Below, piece after piece: positions 17,535 through 26,107 of a stretch of 64,000 bases of DNA. The position numbers and the translations under genes were made by a program. The stretch comes from Methylovirgula sp. GTDB taxonomy: Bacteria > Pseudomonadota > Alphaproteobacteria > Rhizobiales > Beijerinckiaceae. The stretch spans positions 1,362,501 through 1,426,500 of the forward strand of contig NZ_JBBCGP010000001.1 of assembly GCF_037200945.1 (NCBI RefSeq), written 5' to 3'. How positions within the stretch are numbered: the first letter of the stretch is position 1; the number at the start of each line of letters is the position of its first letter. Under the pieces are notes generated by a model. It was given only the letters and a program-made list of their open reading frames with translations. It was not told where the DNA came from and ran no database searches.

Positions 17535-17995
17535 ATTAGAGCGTTTCACTGATTTATAGAATCGGGACGATTCCCTTTCTGTGAGGTTTGTGATTCAAGA
17601 TGCTGGCTGGGCCGGAGGCCAGCATCGAATGGCCGGACCTCTTTCAAATGACTTGCGGGAGCGTGTTGTGGCGGCGGTTCTTGCAGGCGAGAGCTGCCGT
17701 TCGGTAGCGGAGCGGTTCAGTGTTGCGATCTCGTCGGTCGTGAAGTGGTCGCAGCGGTATCGGTCAACCGGTTCTGTCGCGCCGGCCAGGATGGGCGGGC
17801 ATCGCAAGCGCGTTCTCGATCCGCACCGGGCTTTCATCGCCGAGCGGATCGAGCAGACACCGCATCTGACGCTACATGGACTGAAGAAGGAACTGGCGGC
17901 CCGCGGCGTGAGCGTGTCGCACAATGCCGTTTGGCTGTTCCTGCGGCGCGAGGGATTGCGGTTCAAAAAAAACTTTGTTCGCCCTTGCGATTTAG
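17535..17995 (+). pseudogene. IS630-family transposase, N-terminal half only
   Basis: From ATG 17629 the frame reads MAGPLSNDLRERVVAAVLAG, then ESCRSVAERFSVAISSVVKW (helix-turn-helix) and ends near LFLRREGLRFKKN at an A-run. After about 17990 the frame joins unrelated sequence, and the DDE catalytic half is missing. The upstream bases TAGAGCGTTTCACTGATTTA look like the left end of an IS630 element with its TA target. Confidence 0.75.
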
Positions 17996-18029
17996 GCATT
18001 TCCGTGTATCCGAATGATCTAGCCCTTCG

Positions 18030-18136
18030 GGATAATCTGGCTCGCTCAAGAACCGGCGCTGGCTACGGCGCCTCCACGTTCTGCTCAAGCGCGAAGGTCA
18101 CGCAGTGAACCATAAAGCTCTTCTGGTTTCATCATA
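18030..18136 (+). pseudogene. IS3-family orfB fragment
   Basis: One frame reads NRRWLRRLHVLLKREGHAVN then HKALLVSS and stop, matching the 'NRRFGYRRLHVLLxREGhxvN' segment early in IS3 OrfB with a small deletion. Nothing else of the element is present. Confidence 0.6.
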
Positions 18137-18353
18137 AGGAGAACTCATTTGCGCTGCCGAGGCGGCCACGAACGGACAATCGGTACAGGGACACCGATAG
18201 TGTGCCCTGCGGGGGAACGCGAATGTAAGAGCGTAAGAGCCGTGTTGAGCGCAACTGGATAATTTAGGCTAAGGTCAATTTGCTTTTCTTGCTTATTGTT
18301 TCTAAGTAACGGCTGCATGTTGCCGCATTAGCAGAGTCGAAGAGAAATATCGT
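18137..18353. other. Upstream region of the UDP-xylose synthase gene
   Basis: No gene is seen. The AT-rich stretch about 18265-18310 (TTTGCTTTTCTTGCTTATTG) probably holds the promoter of the gene starting at 18354; I cannot fix the -35/-10 boxes. Confidence 0.3.
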
Positions 18354-19325
18354 ATGTTCCTTGGCCAAAAACGTATTCTTGTGACGGGTGGCGCTGGGTT
18401 TCTTGGAAGCCACTTATGCACGCATCTTCTTAACGAGGGCCATGAAGTCCTCTGCGTCGACAATTTTTTTACCGGCACTCGTGGCAACATTGCCAGTCTA
18501 ATCGGCAATGAAAGATTCGAGCTATTACGCCACGACATCACTTTTCCGCTGTTCGTCGAAGTCGACGAAATTTACAATCTCGCCTGTCCCGCCTCACCGA
18601 TCCATTATCAATTGGACCCTGTCCAGACAACGAAGACTAGCGTGCTCGGCGCCATCAATACACTCGGTCTGGCGAAGCGGCTGAAAATTCCTATCATGCA
18701 GGCGTCGACCTCGGAGGTCTACGGCGACCCCATCCTCCACCCGCAGCCCGAATCCTATTGGGGCAATGTTAATCCGGTAGGTCCCCGCTCCTGCTACGAT
18801 GAAGGTAAGCGCTGCGCTGAAACTCTGTTTTTCGATTATCACCGGCAGCATAAATTGAAGATCAAGGTGGCGCGCATATTCAATACTTATGGCCCTTTTA
18901 TGCGTCCTGACGACGGCCGCGTCGTCTCCAATTTCATCTGCCAAGCGTTACTCGGAAGGGAGATAACTGTCTTTGGCGACGGATCGCAGACACGCTCATT
19001 TTGTTTCGTCACCGACCTGATCGACGGTTTCGTCAGACTTATGAATTCCCCAGTTCATCTCACCGGTCCGATTAATCTTGGTAATCCCGCGGAGTTCTCA
19101 GTGGGCGAGCTGGCCAAAAAAGTCATCACCATGACCGGTTCAAAATCGAGAATCGTCACGCGGCCCCTGCCGCAAGACGATCCTAAGCAGCGTCAGCCCG
19201 ACATAACACTCGCCCGGCAACAGCTTGGCTGGGAGCCCGTTGTCTCCCTTGAACAAGGCCTTATCCTCACGATCGCCTATTTCGAAAACCTCCTCAAAGA
19301 GCGGGGTACCAAGGCCCTTGCGTAG
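18354..19325 (+). CDS. uxs: UDP-glucuronate decarboxylase (UDP-xylose synthase)
   Basis: A 323-residue short-chain dehydrogenase-type enzyme converting UDP-glucuronate to UDP-xylose with bound NAD+. The Rossmann motif is TGGAGFLGSHLC (about 11-22). The catalytic YxxxK is in SCYDEGKRCAETL (about 147-158) with the preceding STSEVYGDP serine/threonine. The UXS signature RIFNTYGPFMRPDDGRVVSN (about 180-199) and GDGSQTRSFCFV follow. Length and motifs are complete. The convergent neighbour 14 bp downstream is UDP-glucose dehydrogenase, which makes its substrate, so the pair supplies UDP-GlcA and UDP-Xyl for surface glycans. Confidence 0.93.
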   Translation: MFLGQKRILVTGGAGFLGSHLCTHLLNEGHEVLCVDNFFTGTRGNIASLIGNERFELLRHDITFPLFVEVDEIYNLACPASPIHYQLDPVQTTKTSVLGAINTLGLAKRLKIPIMQASTSEVYGDPILHPQPESYWGNVNPVGPRSCYDEGKRCAETLFFDYHRQHKLKIKVARIFNTYGPFMRPDDGRVVSNFICQALLGREITVFGDGSQTRSFCFVTDLIDGFVRLMNSPVHLTGPINLGNPAEFSVGELAKKVITMTGSKSRIVTRPLPQDDPKQRQPDITLARQQLGWEPVVSLEQGLILTIAYFENLLKERGTKALA

Positions 19326-19339
19326 CCTGTTATCTTGAA

Positions 19340-20647
19340 TTAGAGATTAGGTCGTCCGATGCTGAGGTATTTGAAGCCCTTGCCGCGCAATTCGTCCGGC
19401 GAATAGATATTGCGCAGATCGACGAGAATTGGCTCGATCAACAGCGACTTGACGCGGTCGAGATCGAGCGCGCGGAAGGCATCCCATTCGGTGACGATGA
19501 CGAGCGCCGAGGCATCCTTGCAGCAGCTATAGGGGTCGCTGCAATAATTCAGCTTGTCCAGATAGTGACGCGCCTGGTCCATACCCTCAGGATCGAAAGC
19601 ATTGACCTTGGCGCCGGCATCTTGAAGCGCCGTGATGATCGCGATCGACGGCGAATCGCGCATGTCGTCGGTGTTGGGCTTGAAGGTAAGGCCGAGCACA
19701 GCAATCGTCTTGTTGCGTACGTTGCCGCCGCACGCCGCGAGCACCTTGCGCGCCATCGCACGCTTGCGTTGGTCGTTCACCGCCGCGACCGTCTCAACGA
19801 TGCGGATCGGCGCGCCATAATCCTGCGCCGTCTTGATCAGGGCCTGCGTGTCCTTGGGGAAGCAGGAGCCACCATAGCCGGGCCCGGCATGCAGAAATTT
19901 TGAGCCGATGCGATTGTCGAGGCCGATGCCGCGCGCGACCTCCTGCACATTCGCGCCCACTTCCTCGCAGAGGCTCGCAATCTCGTTGATGAATGTGATC
20001 TTGGTCGCGAGGAAGGCGTTCGCCGCATATTTGGTCAGTTCCGACGTGCGGCGGCTGGTGACGAGGATCGGCGCCTGGTTGAGATAGAGCGGCCGATAGA
20101 CCTCACGCATCACGGCTTCGGCACGCGGGTCCTCGACGCCGATGACGATGCGATCCGGCCGCTTGAAGTCGGCGATCGCAGCGCCTTCGCGCAGGAACTC
20201 CGGATTGGAGACGACGGCAAATTCGGCGTCCGGCCGCACTTCGCGAATGATGCGCTCGACCTCGTCGCCGGTGCCCACCGGGACAGTGGATTTCGTCACG
20301 ATGACCGTGAAGCCATTGATCGCCGCGGCAATGTCGCGCGCCGCCTGATAGACATAGGTGAGATCGGCATGACCATCGCCGCGCCGCGACGGCGTGCCGA
20401 CGGCGATGAACACCGCCTGGGCCTCACGCACAGCCGAGAGATCATCGGCGAATGTCAGCCGGTTCTGACGGACGTTGGTCATCACCAGTTCGGCCAGGCC
20501 GGGCTCGTAGATCGGCATCTTGCCGGACTTCAGCGCCTCGATCTTCGCGGGATCATTGTCGATGCAGCAGACCTTGTGACCGAAATCCGCGAAACAGGCT
20601 CCCGAGACCAGGCCCACATAGCCTGAGCCGACCATAGCGATTTTCAC
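19340..20647 (-). CDS. ugd: UDP-glucose 6-dehydrogenase
   Basis: A 435-residue enzyme that oxidises UDP-glucose to UDP-glucuronate in two NAD+-dependent steps. The N-terminal NAD domain starts with MKIAMVGSGYVGLVSGAC; VGTPSRRGDGHADLTYV and TKSTVPVGTGDE follow. The catalytic cysteine is in GPGYGGSCFPKDTQAL (about 255-270). The C-terminal UDP-binding domain contains GLTFKPNTDDMRDSPS. No lesion is seen. GC-rich codon use is like miaA and ilv, in contrast to the AT-richer glycosyltransferases nearby. It is convergent with uxs and separated from it by 14 bp. Confidence 0.95.
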   Translation of the reverse strand: MKIAMVGSGYVGLVSGACFADFGHKVCCIDNDPAKIEALKSGKMPIYEPGLAELVMTNVRQNRLTFADDLSAVREAQAVFIAVGTPSRRGDGHADLTYVYQAARDIAAAINGFTVIVTKSTVPVGTGDEVERIIREVRPDAEFAVVSNPEFLREGAAIADFKRPDRIVIGVEDPRAEAVMREVYRPLYLNQAPILVTSRRTSELTKYAANAFLATKITFINEIASLCEEVGANVQEVARGIGLDNRIGSKFLHAGPGYGGSCFPKDTQALIKTAQDYGAPIRIVETVAAVNDQRKRAMARKVLAACGGNVRNKTIAVLGLTFKPNTDDMRDSPSIAIITALQDAGAKVNAFDPEGMDQARHYLDKLNYCSDPYSCCKDASALVIVTEWDAFRALDLDRVKSLLIEPILVDLRNIYSPDELRGKGFKYLSIGRPNL

Positions 20648-20990
20648 TTTTCGTTCCTCAAGTTAGCCGGCATAACCGATTGCCGTTCTCTTGTACCTCA
20701 AGAGCAATACCGTGCGAAAGTCGTTAACAATACTCCGTGCGGGGGGTGTGGCTCTGCCCTAACCGTCTGCAGCGAGACGCATCCAGAGAACCTCGCCTCT
20801 GCAGAACTCCAATCCTCGAGAACTGATTGACGAGGGCGGACCGAGGCAGGGAAGGGATTAAATTGTTCCTGCGGCGCGCAGGGACATTATAGAAAGTCCG
20901 GCATCCTACCGAAGCGATGCCACACCTTGCCACAATTTATCGCCCGGACTCAGCCAGTTGGGCCAAAAAAGACAGGCTCATTGACTCCCA
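20648..20990. other. Intergenic region, no gene seen
   Basis: It separates ugd (start at 20647) from the 3' end of the methyltransferase at 20991. It should hold the ugd promoter on the minus strand. No repeats, hairpins with T-tracts or recognisable coding fragments were found. Confidence 0.4.
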
Positions 20991-21722
20991 CTAACCGCTA
21001 CTACGCGGATAGGCTAAAAGCCAGTGCATTTGTTCAGGACGGCCTTCTGAAAGCGCGTCCCAACGAATTTCCTCGTCACAGTCTTCCAACAACTCGACTT
21101 CGCGCGCATCACGATCCTCGCTGGTCACAAAATGCAGCAAATGAGTTGCGAAAAGTTTCTGTTCTAGGAATTCTGTCACGCCTGGATCGACAAAATCATG
21201 GCACTCAATGAGGATCATGGACGAACTCAAAAGATCATTTGAAAGGGCTTCGAAGATTTGCCGTTCACAACCTTCGCAGTCGACAATAAAAGCAGTTTTC
21301 TTATTCTTGCTCAAAATTGGCTCCAACGAGGATCGGGTAGCACGGGTCTGAAAATAGAAACGATCTTCCACGCTATTTATTTTCGCGGCTCTTTCACAGA
21401 TGCGCAGGGCCTCCATCTCGATATCGAAAGCGTAAATTTTGGCGGTGCTTAGTCGTTTGGCCAAACCGACGGCGTAGTAACCTTCGGCGCATCCAATATT
21501 TATTACTACTTCTGGGTTGTTATAAACCATCCTCTCGATGTCGCCAGAAAGTTCCGTTTCATAGACACCAAGTAATTTTTGAAGTATTTGGCCGCCGTAC
21601 CAACTTGCATCTTTTATCACTCTCATCCCTTTGAAAACGCCACTATGAACTTTTCCGTCAAGCTTTTCAAAGAGACGCTCTTGAAAACTGAGCAGACGTT
21701 CGTCGGTTTGCATGCTCTGCAT
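20991..21722 (-). CDS. FkbM-like SAM-dependent methyltransferase
   Basis: A 243-residue putative class I methyltransferase. The SAM-binding motif I is VVINIGCAEGYYAVGLAKRL (about 71-90), with the acidic strand IYAFDIEMEALRICERAAKI (about 95-114) and a later AFIVDCEGCERQIFE. The last matches the 'DxEGxE' element of FkbM-type enzymes that O-methylate sugars or lipids. It is the last gene of a four-gene minus-strand operon (24311 to 20991) and starts 5 bp after the preceding stop. The substrate is unknown; context suggests glycan methylation. Confidence 0.75.
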   Translation of the reverse strand: MQSMQTDERLLSFQERLFEKLDGKVHSGVFKGMRVIKDASWYGGQILQKLLGVYETELSGDIERMVYNNPEVVINIGCAEGYYAVGLAKRLSTAKIYAFDIEMEALRICERAAKINSVEDRFYFQTRATRSSLEPILSKNKKTAFIVDCEGCERQIFEALSNDLLSSSMILIECHDFVDPGVTEFLEQKLFATHLLHFVTSEDRDAREVELLEDCDEEIRWDALSEGRPEQMHWLLAYPRSSG

Positions 21723-21727
21723 CTTGA

Positions 21728-22636
21728 TTAATAATGCGAGATATTCGAGAGGCTGGCTCTCTCGACGTCAGAAAGATAGCTACCTTCTTTATAAAGAAGG
21801 CCGGATCTAAGGTACTCAGGAAGCATCTTACTGCTATAAGTTAGATGAACTGCGCCTATTTTGCGGTAGGGAATCGCGTCGACGACTACGGCTCCATTTC
21901 GTCGAACAGCTGATCCGATATGGCAATTATAATTGTGAAGTGCTTCTAAAACGCCAAGGGCGCCCCGACTATAGACTAAGTAGTTTAGAACCGTCTGTTC
22001 GGCCAGATGACTTTGGTAATGATCTTCGAATTCGCCTTCGAATATACGAATGAGCTCAGACGCCCAAAGACTCCAAATCGGATTGTCCATACGCATGGCG
22101 AAAAGACCGCTACTGAGTATTGCGTGATCCGCATAAGTTTCGGCGATAGTCGCCCCATAGCATCCCCGGAACCAGTGTCGAGCGTATCGCATGAACTCCA
22201 TGCCGTCCGCAAAATGATACTTGTATGAAACGTCTATGAGAGGGGAAATAGCCACCTTCTCGGGATTTTTCTTTGCGATATCGATGTACAAATTCAGTGA
22301 CTCGATATTCTGTATCCAAATATCGGAGTCGCACCAAAGGTAAACCTCATGGTCGGGAAAAATAGAAGGGAGAAACGGTCGACATAACTGTGCGTCCTGA
22401 TATTGTTTGACAGCGGAATTTAGCTTTATTGGCAGATATTTCGCGCGATCAAACGCACTAATTGTCACACCATGCTCTTTCATCCAGGTCAATGTTTCTG
22501 GCGAGCAGCCTATATCGACCAAGCATAATGAAAGATTGATTGAGTTTTTGTCGACAAGACTTAACACTAGGCCTTTCGCAAGCGGGGCATAAGTTTCGTC
22601 TGTAGAGAAGATTAAGGCTGTAGAATTGCCTGCCAC
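21728..22636 (-). CDS. Glycosyltransferase of the GT8-like type
   Basis: A 302-residue protein with the layout of retaining nucleotide-sugar glycosyltransferases. The N-terminal ALIFSTDETYAPLAKGLVLS is the donor-binding strand, the DxD metal site is YLWCDSDIWIQN (about 98-109), and a late HLTYSS element (about 269) may be the conserved histidine. It overlaps the upstream methyltransferase gene by 25 bp, showing tight operon packing. Low GC and AT-rich codons mark it as acquired. The sugar and acceptor are not predictable. Confidence 0.7.
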   Translation of the reverse strand: MAGNSTALIFSTDETYAPLAKGLVLSLVDKNSINLSLCLVDIGCSPETLTWMKEHGVTISAFDRAKYLPIKLNSAVKQYQDAQLCRPFLPSIFPDHEVYLWCDSDIWIQNIESLNLYIDIAKKNPEKVAISPLIDVSYKYHFADGMEFMRYARHWFRGCYGATIAETYADHAILSSGLFAMRMDNPIWSLWASELIRIFEGEFEDHYQSHLAEQTVLNYLVYSRGALGVLEALHNYNCHIGSAVRRNGAVVVDAIPYRKIGAVHLTYSSKMLPEYLRSGLLYKEGSYLSDVERASLSNISHY

Positions 22637-23232
22637 GATTTGTGCCCTCTGCGATTATAACTCTTTGGCCGGAAATCATTCGGCATCCTCATCCACCAAA
22701 GCGTTTCAGTTGTAAAAACCGCTATTTTTAGCTCTTCGGCTATTAAGTTGACTTCGGCGATGACGTCCGGCCACATTTGGCAATAATCATGCCCGCACAT
22801 AACCGCGCCTGGCTTCATAAACTGAAGCCAAAAACGCAGGTTCGTTCGCAAGAACGGATTATGATGCATCGCATCGTCGAATAGAACGTCAACCGGTTGC
22901 CGCCAATTTGTAAAATCTTGAGGACTATAGCCTTGAAGCGGCGTAATGTTTTTGTAACTTTTCGTGAAATTGTTGAAAGCTTCTCGGGAGAAAATGGGAC
23001 AGTTAGGTATTTTGGTTTCGACCAGATCGATAATCCATTGCTCCCTGACCCACGGATCAATGCAGAAGACCGTGCTACCAAGCGGCGCCGATGATGCCCA
23101 CGTTACACTGGAAAGGCCGAAGAGGGAGCCAATTTCGACGATTTGCGCGTTCTGGGGAGCGCCAGCGGCAATTGCCTCGATGCCTCGTAGTTCGTTTTCG
23201 GTCATTTGACCGGGAATTGATAGATCGATCAT
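22612..23232 (-). CDS. Class I SAM-dependent methyltransferase
   Basis: A 206-residue enzyme with motif I VEIGSLFGLSSVTWAS (about 32-47), an acidic strand VFCIDPWVREQW (about 56-67) and DVLFDDAMHHNPFL (about 115-128), as in cephalosporin hydroxylase/CmcI-like and Methyltransf_24 proteins. It overlaps the GT2 gene by 4 bp upstream (stop/start ATGA type) and the GT8-like gene by 25 bp downstream, so it is translated as part of the operon. Probable role: methyl capping of a glycan. Confidence 0.75.
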   Translation of the reverse strand: MIDLSIPGQMTENELRGIEAIAAGAPQNAQIVEIGSLFGLSSVTWASSAPLGSTVFCIDPWVREQWIIDLVETKIPNCPIFSREAFNNFTKSYKNITPLQGYSPQDFTNWRQPVDVLFDDAMHHNPFLRTNLRFWLQFMKPGAVMCGHDYCQMWPDVIAEVNLIAEELKIAVFTTETLWWMRMPNDFRPKSYNRRGHKSWQAILQP

Positions 23233-24311
23233 GATTTGGCGCTTTCGAATGTCCTTTTGAAGAAGCCAAGGCCACGCCTGGTTTTTCTCCCCCTACCGTT
23301 TTCCAGGGGGCTGCTTTGGGTTTCGGCGCTTGAGACGTTTTTGATAGGCCCATATCTTGCGATCATGTCGTTGCAACGCGCGGCGCCCAGTACGCGGCTT
23401 AATATGTCAAATTGTATTACAATGTGGTTGGCTATCTCTCGACGAATGAGATCGGAATGCTCAGATGGAAAATGGCCCGGTAGGTGACGCCCCCCAAGGA
23501 TTGGGTTGAAGCTGAAATTATTTTTCCTGTGCATTCTAAACGCCGACAGTGATTCACTGATCGTGATTGTTCCAGCTATGCTATGAGCATAAGTGACGAG
23601 ATAGAAATCAGCGCAAATCCTTAGCCGATCAACATTGTCTGGCATAATCAGTTCGAGCACATCTCGTCGAAACATGAGAGATGACATTGCGACGACATTC
23701 CAGCCCTCCGCATACGGCTCGATATAGCGAATTGACGCGGGACGTTTTTTGAAGGTGATATGATTGTCGAAGATATTCCCGAGCGCATCCGTAGGTATTT
23801 CCTTGATTTTGGCGTCTTCTTCGGAGTGCGTGCGAAATTTTGATAAAGAATGGAACGTCGATTCAAGAATGTGGCCGTGTTCGTTTATTTGAATAGTATC
23901 TGATGCCGTCAAGGCGGCCGAGAATGAAGAATTTAGGTGGGCTTCAAGATGTGTCTTCAAGAAGTCTGTAATAATAAGGTCGTCAGCGTCCATTAAAACA
24001 ATGAATGGAGCTGTACTATTTTCGATGCCTGCTTTGATCGCACCCATTTGGCCGAGGTTTTTACCGAGCCGTAGGCAACGGAATCGGCTGTCGTCAGTCT
24101 CTCTAATAAAATCGGATATTTTGTCGAACGAGTCGTCGGTGGAGCAGTCATCGACCACTAAACATTCGAAGTTTGGATATGTCTGATCCTGAACAGACTT
24201 CGCGGCTGCTATCAGAAACTTTGAGTAATTATAGCAGGTTATGATGACAGTGATTTCTGGCAGAGCGAGTGGATATATAAATCTGCACTCCTGCGAAGTG
24301 ATTTCGATCAT
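23229..24311 (-). CDS. Family 2 glycosyltransferase, first gene of the operon
   Basis: A 360-residue GT2 enzyme. The donor-binding strand is ITVIITCYNYSKFLIAAAKS (about 20-39), with CLVVDDCSTDDSFDKIS and the DxD site FIVLMDADDLIITDF (about 108-122). The C-terminal half contains the YVTYAHSIAGTITISESLSA and FRMHRKNNFSFN region shared with the other GT2 proteins of the window (50745, 59767). No membrane segments are obvious, so it likely acts at the cytoplasmic face. It leads the four-gene operon running to 20991; a promoter should lie in 24312-24545. Confidence 0.85.
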   Translation of the reverse strand: MIEITSQECRFIYPLALPEITVIITCYNYSKFLIAAAKSVQDQTYPNFECLVVDDCSTDDSFDKISDFIRETDDSRFRCLRLGKNLGQMGAIKAGIENSTAPFIVLMDADDLIITDFLKTHLEAHLNSSFSAALTASDTIQINEHGHILESTFHSLSKFRTHSEEDAKIKEIPTDALGNIFDNHITFKKRPASIRYIEPYAEGWNVVAMSSLMFRRDVLELIMPDNVDRLRICADFYLVTYAHSIAGTITISESLSAFRMHRKNNFSFNPILGGRHLPGHFPSEHSDLIRREIANHIVIQFDILSRVLGAARCNDMIARYGPIKNVSSAETQSSPLENGRGRKTRRGLGFFKRTFESAKS

Positions 24312-24551
24312 GAAGGTCTAAATCCTTTCCCGGGTTGCGCTTTCTAAACATTTTCAGGCTGCGATGAATGCTATGACGAGTAATAAATGTGTTACTTGAC
24401 TCGTTAGCACACTAGGAATCGCTGCGAAATCCTGCCGACCAATCCTTGGATTTTTATCTAGCTGCGCGCAGTGTCATGGCGTTAGCTAAAGTGGGTGCCG
24501 TGAACACAAGGAAGGAGAACGTGTTTGAGAATGTGAATCCGATTATTTTAG
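24312..24551. other. Upstream region of the glycosyltransferase operon
   Basis: AT-rich sequence with no gene. It probably contains the minus-strand operon promoter. At its right end the IS3-type left end begins (TGATCTGCTCCCGG). Confidence 0.35.
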
Positions 24552-24820
24552 GGCATGATTCATCTGATCTGCTCCCGGCAAACTGGATCGTTTTTAGGTA
24601 GAGTTTTCCGTTGGCTGATTCCTCGGCTTGGGGGAGCGGAAGACGATGAAGGCGTCGAAATTTCGGATGCGCAGAAGGCGTTCATTTTGAAGCAAGCGTT
24701 GACGGGGTTTCGGTTGCGGACATTTGCCGGAAGGCCGGGATCAGCCCGGCGACCTATTTCAATTGGAAGAAGAAATACGAGGGCGTGCAGCCGCCGGAGA
24801 TTCGGCGGCTGAAGCTGCTT
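24552..24820 (+). pseudogene. IS3-family left end and orfA fragment, frameshifted
   Basis: From about 24552 (TGATCTGCTCCCGG) the DNA looks like an IS3-family end. ATG 24646 begins MKASKF, then a missing base shifts the frame of DAQKAFILKQ; a second shift follows before AGISPATYFNWKKKYEG and PPEIRRLKLL. The gene is cut exactly at KLL by the IS5-family element starting at 24821. Both frameshifts and the truncation make it inactive. Confidence 0.8.
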
Positions 24821-26106
24821 TAGCAGGCTGCTGAAAATTGTCGTGCTTCAGGCGCGGCCAGGCTTGCTGACGCATTTCGGAAAATGGCCTGGGCGATGGC
24901 GCGTAGGACGCTGCCGTGACGAGCGGGGCCTTAGGTGGCATCATGGTGTCATCTCCTCAATCAATTTCGGTAGTCTGACGAGGTTGTAGGCTGCGGCGGC
25001 GAAGGCGAAGGCCCAGCCCACGCGATCGACGCCGCGAAACTTTGTCTTGCGCTGCCCGGCGATGGTCTTCATCCAACCAAAGGCCTCCTCGATCCGTTTA
25101 CGAATGCGCTGGCTCGCCGAATAGGCCTGATGGCGCGTTGTTCGCCGGTCGATGGTTGAACGCCGGCCGCTGATATTTTGCGCGATGTGCGGACGCACAT
25201 TCATGGTTCGCAGTTCATTGACGAAATCGGCCGCGTCATAACCCTTGTCGGCGCCGAGCGTGATGGCTTTTGGCCGATCGGCGCGCGGCTCGATCATGGC
25301 CAGCGCCGCGATGCGTTCGCCATGGCCGTTGGCGGGCGTGAGACAGGCATCGACGATGAGGCCGCAACGGTTCTCCATCAAGGCGTGGCCGAGGAAAGCG
25401 AGTTTTGCTTCCATGCCCGGCCCCTTGCGATAAAGTCGGGCCTCGGGGTCAGTGGTCGAGGCATGTGTCTCGTTCGAGCGCTTCTCACCCTTGAAATCCG
25501 CCTCGGCGTTGCGGCCAGGACCTGACGGCGGCTGATCCCCTGAATCGTCCTTCGGCTTGAAGCTTTTCATCGAGGCCCAAGCCTCGATCAGCGTGCCATC
25601 GACGGAGAAATGATCCGACGAGATCAGCCTTTTGACGCGCGGCTGGGCCAGCACGGCGGCGAGGAACTTCGCGGCGATCGCCCCATCGAGCAGACGATCG
25701 CGGTTCTTGGAAAACACCGTCGCATCCCACACCGGATCGTCGATGGTGAGCCCGACAAACCAACGAAACAGTAAGTCGGTATCCAATCGCTCCATCAACT
25801 GGCGTTCCGAGCGAACTGAATAGAAAGCCTGCAACAGCATCGCCCGCAGCAGCCGTTCCGGCGGGATCGACGGACGGCCGACCTTCGAATAGAGGCCGGC
25901 GAAATCCGCCGCCATGGCGCCGAGCGCCTCGTTGGCGATCGCGCGGATCACTCGCAACGGATGATCACGGCGCACCCGCGCCTCCAGATCAACATAACTG
26001 AAAAGCTGTCCCGAACCTTCGTCACTGCCGCGCATGCTGCTGTCTCCCAACGAAATGGAATCACGATCAGCCCCGCAAAGGAAGAGGGCTTTTCAGCAGC
26101 CTGCTA
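24821..26106 (-). mobile_element. IS5-family element with 17-bp terminal repeats
   Basis: Left end TAGCAGGCTGCTGAAAA (24821-24837) and right end TTTTCAGCAGCCTGCTA (26090-26106) are exact complements. If the outer TA is the target duplication, the element is TA-flanked. It cuts an IS3 orfA relic on its left. Its right tip is overlapped by the CTAA target site of the IS701-family element. A related end is at window bases 1-167 in the opposite orientation. Confidence 0.88.
24941..26035 (-). CDS. IS5-family transposase
   Basis: A 364-residue DDE transposase from ATG 26035 (MRGSDEGSGQLFSYVDLEAR). An upstream TTG at 26050 would add five residues but is less likely. N-terminal YSKVGRPSIPPERLLRAMLL and VRSERQLMERLDTDLLFRWF are family hallmarks. 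Catalytic residues are in HFSVDGTLIEAWAS (D), GADKGYDAADFV (D) and IRKRIEEAFGWMKTIAG (E). No stops and intact ends suggest an active element. Confidence 0.9.
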   Translation of the reverse strand: MRGSDEGSGQLFSYVDLEARVRRDHPLRVIRAIANEALGAMAADFAGLYSKVGRPSIPPERLLRAMLLQAFYSVRSERQLMERLDTDLLFRWFVGLTIDDPVWDATVFSKNRDRLLDGAIAAKFLAAVLAQPRVKRLISSDHFSVDGTLIEAWASMKSFKPKDDSGDQPPSGPGRNAEADFKGEKRSNETHASTTDPEARLYRKGPGMEAKLAFLGHALMENRCGLIVDACLTPANGHGERIAALAMIEPRADRPKAITLGADKGYDAADFVNELRTMNVRPHIAQNISGRRSTIDRRTTRHQAYSASQRIRKRIEEAFGWMKTIAGQRKTKFRGVDRVGWAFAFAAAAYNLVRLPKLIEEMTP

Positions 26107-26107
26107 A

